The notes under the pieces were generated by a model. It had not been told where the DNA came from. It made no database searches and saw nothing but the letters and a program-made list of their open reading frames with translations. Of a stretch of DNA of 64,000 nucleotides, positions 60,040 to 64,000 are shown piece after piece. The number at the start of each line of letters is the position of its first letter. Position 1 is the first letter of the stretch. The DNA is from Paracyclopina nana (Eukaryota; Arthropoda; Copepoda; Cyclopoida; Cyclopettidae), in assembly GCA_019096065.1 (NCBI GenBank), contig JAGUCH010000005.1, forward strand, positions 7,502,001 through 7,566,000, written 5' to 3'. The position numbers and the translations under genes are program-made.

Positions 60040-62815
60040 ATTTGCTTCTAATCAGATATGAAAACATTGACAAAGATTGCTTATGATTAAAATTGGACTC
60101 GATTACGATTCAAGTTTTGCTCAAATGTGACTCTTAGTTATACCAGCCGAATTTTTTTGGCAGTTCTTGGCATTTTTCTGCTTCTGTCTTTGAAGGTTAT
60201 TCAGGATAGTCATGGCAAATTACTCTGCTAATTAAGACATTTTATCTGAGATTTTCTGAGCAAATAAGCAAGAAAAACTCGTCAGCTGGTCAAAAAGGAT
60301 GATTTGTAAAATATTACAAGTGTTGACTTGTAAGAGGTGCAAGTTACAAGTGTAGGGCTTGTTTATTTTGCGCCAAATGAAAAGGAGGAAAAAATGCAGA
60401 ATTAAAGACGCGCTCCGCGGTTTTCGTCCATAAAATGAATTGAAGACTTGCAATATTGGAAATACAGGCTTTGCCATAAATAATGGATATTTTTTCGCGA
60501 AAAAAAGCTTTCCTTAACTAAATAAAAAATTAAAAAATCAACCATTTTTTTTAATTTTTGAGCTTTGAGCTTTGCCTATTGAAAATTTTCCAATACTTAG
60601 ACATTTCCTAACCATTTTTCCAATCTTGCTAATATCAAATTTTTAAAATTTGCCAAAATGATTTTAGCCAGTTTGAAATTTGCTAAATTTTTCAAATTTC
60701 CAATTAGAAATTGATTCATGAAAAAAATCCATTCTAAAACTTATTTACTGCCCCAAAAAAAATTTACAGTGCATTTATAAGGATGAGAAGTCAATGAATA
60801 GCTTAATTTTGGTTGAAATCGGAGAAATTATTTCTCCTGAGTGAAAAGCCTGTGCATGGTGCAATATTCCGTATTTTGCAGTGTAAACGCGGCCACTCGC
60901 CCACAGAAGAAACTCTATAATAGTCGTAAATACGCAATCATACGCAAGACTTGGCGTACAACAATTATGAAGAAGACCTTAAAAGTGTTTTGACGCCAAA
61001 CTTAGCTCACAATTCTTAAGGTAAGACCTGATTTTTTCTTCTTGATTAAGCCTCAAACCTTTAAAGGTCAAGGAAGGTTAAATGACTTAATTTTTCATTC
61101 TTTTAAGGATCCTTGAATTTCGGACTGACTTAAAGCCTGTTTTAAGTGTCTTCAGTCTTAATTTTTAAGACTATCTTTTAACTCATGTTTTGATGACTTT
61201 ATAAGGCTTAGTTTATAATAGAAAACCTTTTTTGTAGGCGTTTTGTGCTAAGTTTTATGAGTCCTTAAGGCCAAGTCTTAAAAATGATCTCAAAGCTTAT
61301 TGCTTAATTATCAAGGCTAAGCCTTAAGTATTGAAAATCATCTTTAAGGCTATGAAAAAGTCTTAAGGGTGAAATGAGGCCTTAAAAAAGACCACATTCT
61401 TGTTTTTTCTCAAGGCTAAGTATTCAAAATACTCTAGACTTGCTCTTAAGAATCCTTAAGTCTAAAGAGTCTAAAGAATTACTTAAATATTTAAAGTCTT
61501 AATATAGTTTCGCATACTTTTAAGTACATTTAGTTTTTATGAAATAGTTTTAGAGTCACATTTTTAAGTATTCTTAAAAATAATCAAAATATGACTCAAC
61601 CTCTAGTTTTGCTTATTTTTCAAACTTTGATTACTGTGAAGGTGAAATTACGTGAAAATTACGATGATATTGATTGGCTTGATTGGAAAATGCCCAGTCA
61701 TTGTTTATTGTTGTGCTGCAGCAGCTGACATTCAACCTGACTTTATGAACTCTAAGTAAAATTGACACTTTGAAATGTCACTTTAAATTGGAGCCTGGTC
61801 ATCTAAATCCATTCTTTTCGAAATATTTAGATATTGATAATATTCAAATTAATGTAAATCAGCCCAATTTTTAAGAAGAACTTCTCTTTATTTTTGCCAT
61901 TTTGGCCGATTTCAGCTTTACTTAGGCTCAAATGAGAAATTCCGCATTTTTTTCACATAGTTCGAAATTTTTTCTTGTCAAATGAGAGTAGTTGAAAGTT
62001 TCCCAACTTGCAACAGATGGCTCACACACCATCAAATTCAATTCAGGTAAGCATAATTCTGGTGAACTATGAAATTACTTCTGTAAGATTGTTAGCATTT
62101 AAAAAAGTTCTTTTTTTAAATAATTTCAATTTTTATCAAAGCCATCATTTTTCATTAGTAGGAATGTTTTTTTTAAAGATTATTTATGTCCTAATTTTTC
62201 ATTTTTCAGTTGGAATTCACTCTTTAAAATATCCATGCTTTTTTTGTATTGATTTTATTTGGGCCCAATTTGTACATGAGCAGGGCCTTGTTATTAAGTC
62301 GGTTTTCACATTGAAGCCCGATGTTGCAATTGCCCGAGATCGAGTTGCTAGATAAATTGCCTCACTTTTTCACATCTATTAAAAAAGTTTCAAGCCCAAC
62401 TTCATCTACTAAATAAAGGCAAAGTAATCGAGATCTATTTGAGAGAATTTGAGTACTCTTTCAGCCTAAATTGTATAATATTTCAAATATTAAAATCAAA
62501 GCCAATATCAATATTAAGTCATATTTTAGCGCGTAATTGAAAAAATAATAATTTCTTGGTCAGATTTTTAAAGTGCTAGTTAAGTCCAATTTTAGATCTA
62601 TTTTAGGTCTTACTTTGATTCTTGGTTTCTTGATTCCAGTCAATGAAATTCGAAAATAGAAAGTTTAAAGACCAAGTTTAGGGCCAATTGTGTACAGCGC
62701 TAGCTCAATGTTTGGTGTAACTTTTAGGTCCTAACAATCAAAGTCCAATTTAACGAGTTGAGAATAACCACTTTCATTTTCATTTTTATGGCGAAGTTTT
62801 GTGGGCCAAATTTTG
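60040..62815. other. AT-rich intergenic or intronic DNA
   Basis: No gene recognised. Degenerate taagtctt/aaggcttaa words occur at 61010-61560. A short MAHTPSNSIQ frame ending in a gtaagc donor at 62017-62046 has no compatible continuation that I could find. Confidence 0.45.
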
Positions 62816-62819
62816 TAAT

Positions 62820-63490
62820 TTTAGGTCAAACTTTTTAGATCCTTAAAGTTAGGCCAACAATTTAAGGACATTCCATTTCAGGCAATTCATCTGAGTTTCA
62901 TAGCTATAGTTTGTTCCCATTTATGTAGTTTTAGGTCTAACTTTTTAAGCCCTAAGCTTAAGATCTAAAATTGTGGAAATTCAATTAAAGGCAATTTCAT
63001 CTAAGCTCTACAGTTATAATTTGGCCAAATTCCTGAAGTTTTAGGTTCAACTTTTAGGGTCCTTAACTTAAGATATTAAAGGAAATTATATTAAAGGCAA
63101 TTTCATCTAAGCTCTATAGTTAAAATTTGGCCAAATTCCTGAAGTTTTAGGTTCAACTTTATAGGATCTTAAACTTAAGATCTAAAATTGAGTAATTTCA
63201 CTTTAAGGCAATTTCATATGAGCCCTATGGTAAAATTGGGCCAAACTCCTGTAGTTTTAGGTTCAACTATTTAGGGTCCTAAACTTAAGATCTAACACTG
63301 AAATTCTCTTAAAGGCAATTTCATCTAAGCTCTATAGTTATAATTTGGCCAAATTCCTATAGTTTTAGGTTCAACTTTTGAGGTCTCAACCTTAAGATCT
63401 AATTTAAGGAAATTCTATTAAAGGCAATTTTATCAAAGATTTGGCCAAATTCCTGTAGTTTACTTTTTATGGGCCTTAAAGTTAGGTCTT
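62820..63490. repeat. Tandem repeat, unit about 106-110 bp
   Basis: Five or six degenerate units. Each contains ttttaggttcaactttt followed by cttaagatctaaa, aaaggcaatttcatctaag and atttggccaaattcct. This unit length contrasts with the 14-22 bp arrays elsewhere in the window. Confidence 0.85.
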
Positions 63491-63533
63491 AAATTAGGGA
63501 ATTTCTAAAGAAGAAAATCTCAGTTTTATGTAG

Positions 63534-63679
63534 TCAAGGTTTGGTCGGATTTCCCGCGGAGTCGAAAAGCTGATTGTAGGTGCAAAAACCTTCAGGACAT
63601 TTTCGGTTATGCGCGCCACGAAAATCCCACCGTGCAGCGGCGGCGCGCAAAGGCGTTAAGAAAGTTTCAGTCGCAGCAT
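63534..63679 (-). other. Possible terminal exon or CpG-rich promoter fragment
   Basis: On the minus strand a frame runs from an acceptor-like gcgtcag (ending at 63680) to a TGA at 63534-63536. It reads through RWDFRGAHNRKCPEGFCTYN, which looks protein-like. The block is GC-richer than its surroundings, as are the two promoters near 28.7 and 30 kb. It may instead be an untranslated or promoter segment. Family not recognised. Confidence 0.22.
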
Positions 63680-64000
63680 CTGACGCACTTCAATTAGACG
63701 GAAAATTTCACTTCATTAAACTTCAAAAATTTGACGGGAATAAACAATAATGCTACTAAAAAACAAAATGTGATTCTAATATCAGTGAACAAATTCATCT
63801 CATAAAATGTCAAACAGGTAAGAAGACAATTTAATTTTCCATGCACAGTGGAATATTCATGATTTTTTGCGCGCAAAAAAAAATTATTTTTCATGGTTTC
63901 TTTTTAAAAAAATGAAATGCGCGTTGAATGTTTGAAAAAATCCTCTGTGTTCTGCCAAAAAAATCACAAAAAGTGCTTTTGAGTGCAGCACAGTGGACTA

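Noticed and set aside
59078..60073. Long open frames with LRNARRE/FLSSRHA repeats
   Set aside because: Translations of the 21-bp satellite in both strands.
62008..62355. 115-residue plus-strand frame with a gtaagc donor after MAHTPSNSIQ
   Set aside because: No acceptor downstream continues this frame without a stop; the rest is low-complexity AT-rich sequence.

Overview
This is a metazoan nuclear genomic window: AT-rich, with spliceosomal introns, AATAAA signals and animal gene families. The animal is probably an invertebrate. I lean weakly towards an arthropod/crustacean, because of the very short introns mixed with repeat-filled long ones and the secreted PAN/apple and kelch-type proteins, but the sequence alone does not fix the taxon. 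There is no CRISPR array, operon or other prokaryotic feature. Most long open frames here are artefacts of minisatellites whose unit length lets all frames stay open.

Layout. (1) 1-28.8 kb, minus strand: the 5' part of a non-muscle myosin II heavy chain gene (zipper/MYH9-10 type). Five coding exons cover residues 1-213 up to and past the P-loop, including a 14-nt microexon. They are separated by introns of up to 17.7 kb filled with a succession of different short-unit minisatellites and one large nested fold-back element (15.5-17.1 kb). The rest of the gene lies beyond the left edge. (2) 28.5-30.1 kb: two GC/CpG-rich blocks that look like divergent promoters and 5' untranslated exons. (3) 30-35.4 kb, plus strand: a complete non-muscle myosin II regulatory light chain gene, with MLCK sites Thr20/Ser21. 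Heavy and light chain of the same motor are thus head to head. (4) 35.5-37.7 kb, minus strand: a 742-residue protein with one coding exon, combining a PD-(D/E)xK (NERD-like) nuclease-like domain with a superfamily-1 helicase-like ATPase. It lies tail to tail with the light chain gene, with about 60 bp between the two poly(A) signals. (5) 37.7-44.9 kb: repeat-rich intergenic DNA with GC hairpins, a TIR element, a palindromic MITE, a second fold-back and tRNA-like sequences. (6) 44.97-46.31 kb, plus: complete TMED2/p24 cargo-receptor gene, followed by a 21-bp satellite. (7) 47.7-51.6 kb, plus: a tandem duplication of a C2H2 zinc-finger gene. The first copy is broken and carries an inserted dispersed repeat; the second encodes 13 fingers. 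(8) 52.1-55.4 kb, minus: a tandem duplication of a small secreted PAN/apple-type gene. One copy is intact, one has an in-frame TGA, and a third remnant lies between them. (9) 55.9-57.4 kb, minus: a decayed apple-plus-kelch gene. (10) 57.8-64 kb: minisatellites, AT-rich DNA, and one possible exon near 63.6 kb.

Functional links. Heavy and regulatory light chain are obligate partners in the actomyosin II hexamer, so their divergent arrangement suggests shared regulation (inference). The other genes have no evident pathway connection. The most interesting items are the divergent motor-subunit pair, the nuclease-ATPase gene, and the nested fold-back family carrying tRNA-like sequences.
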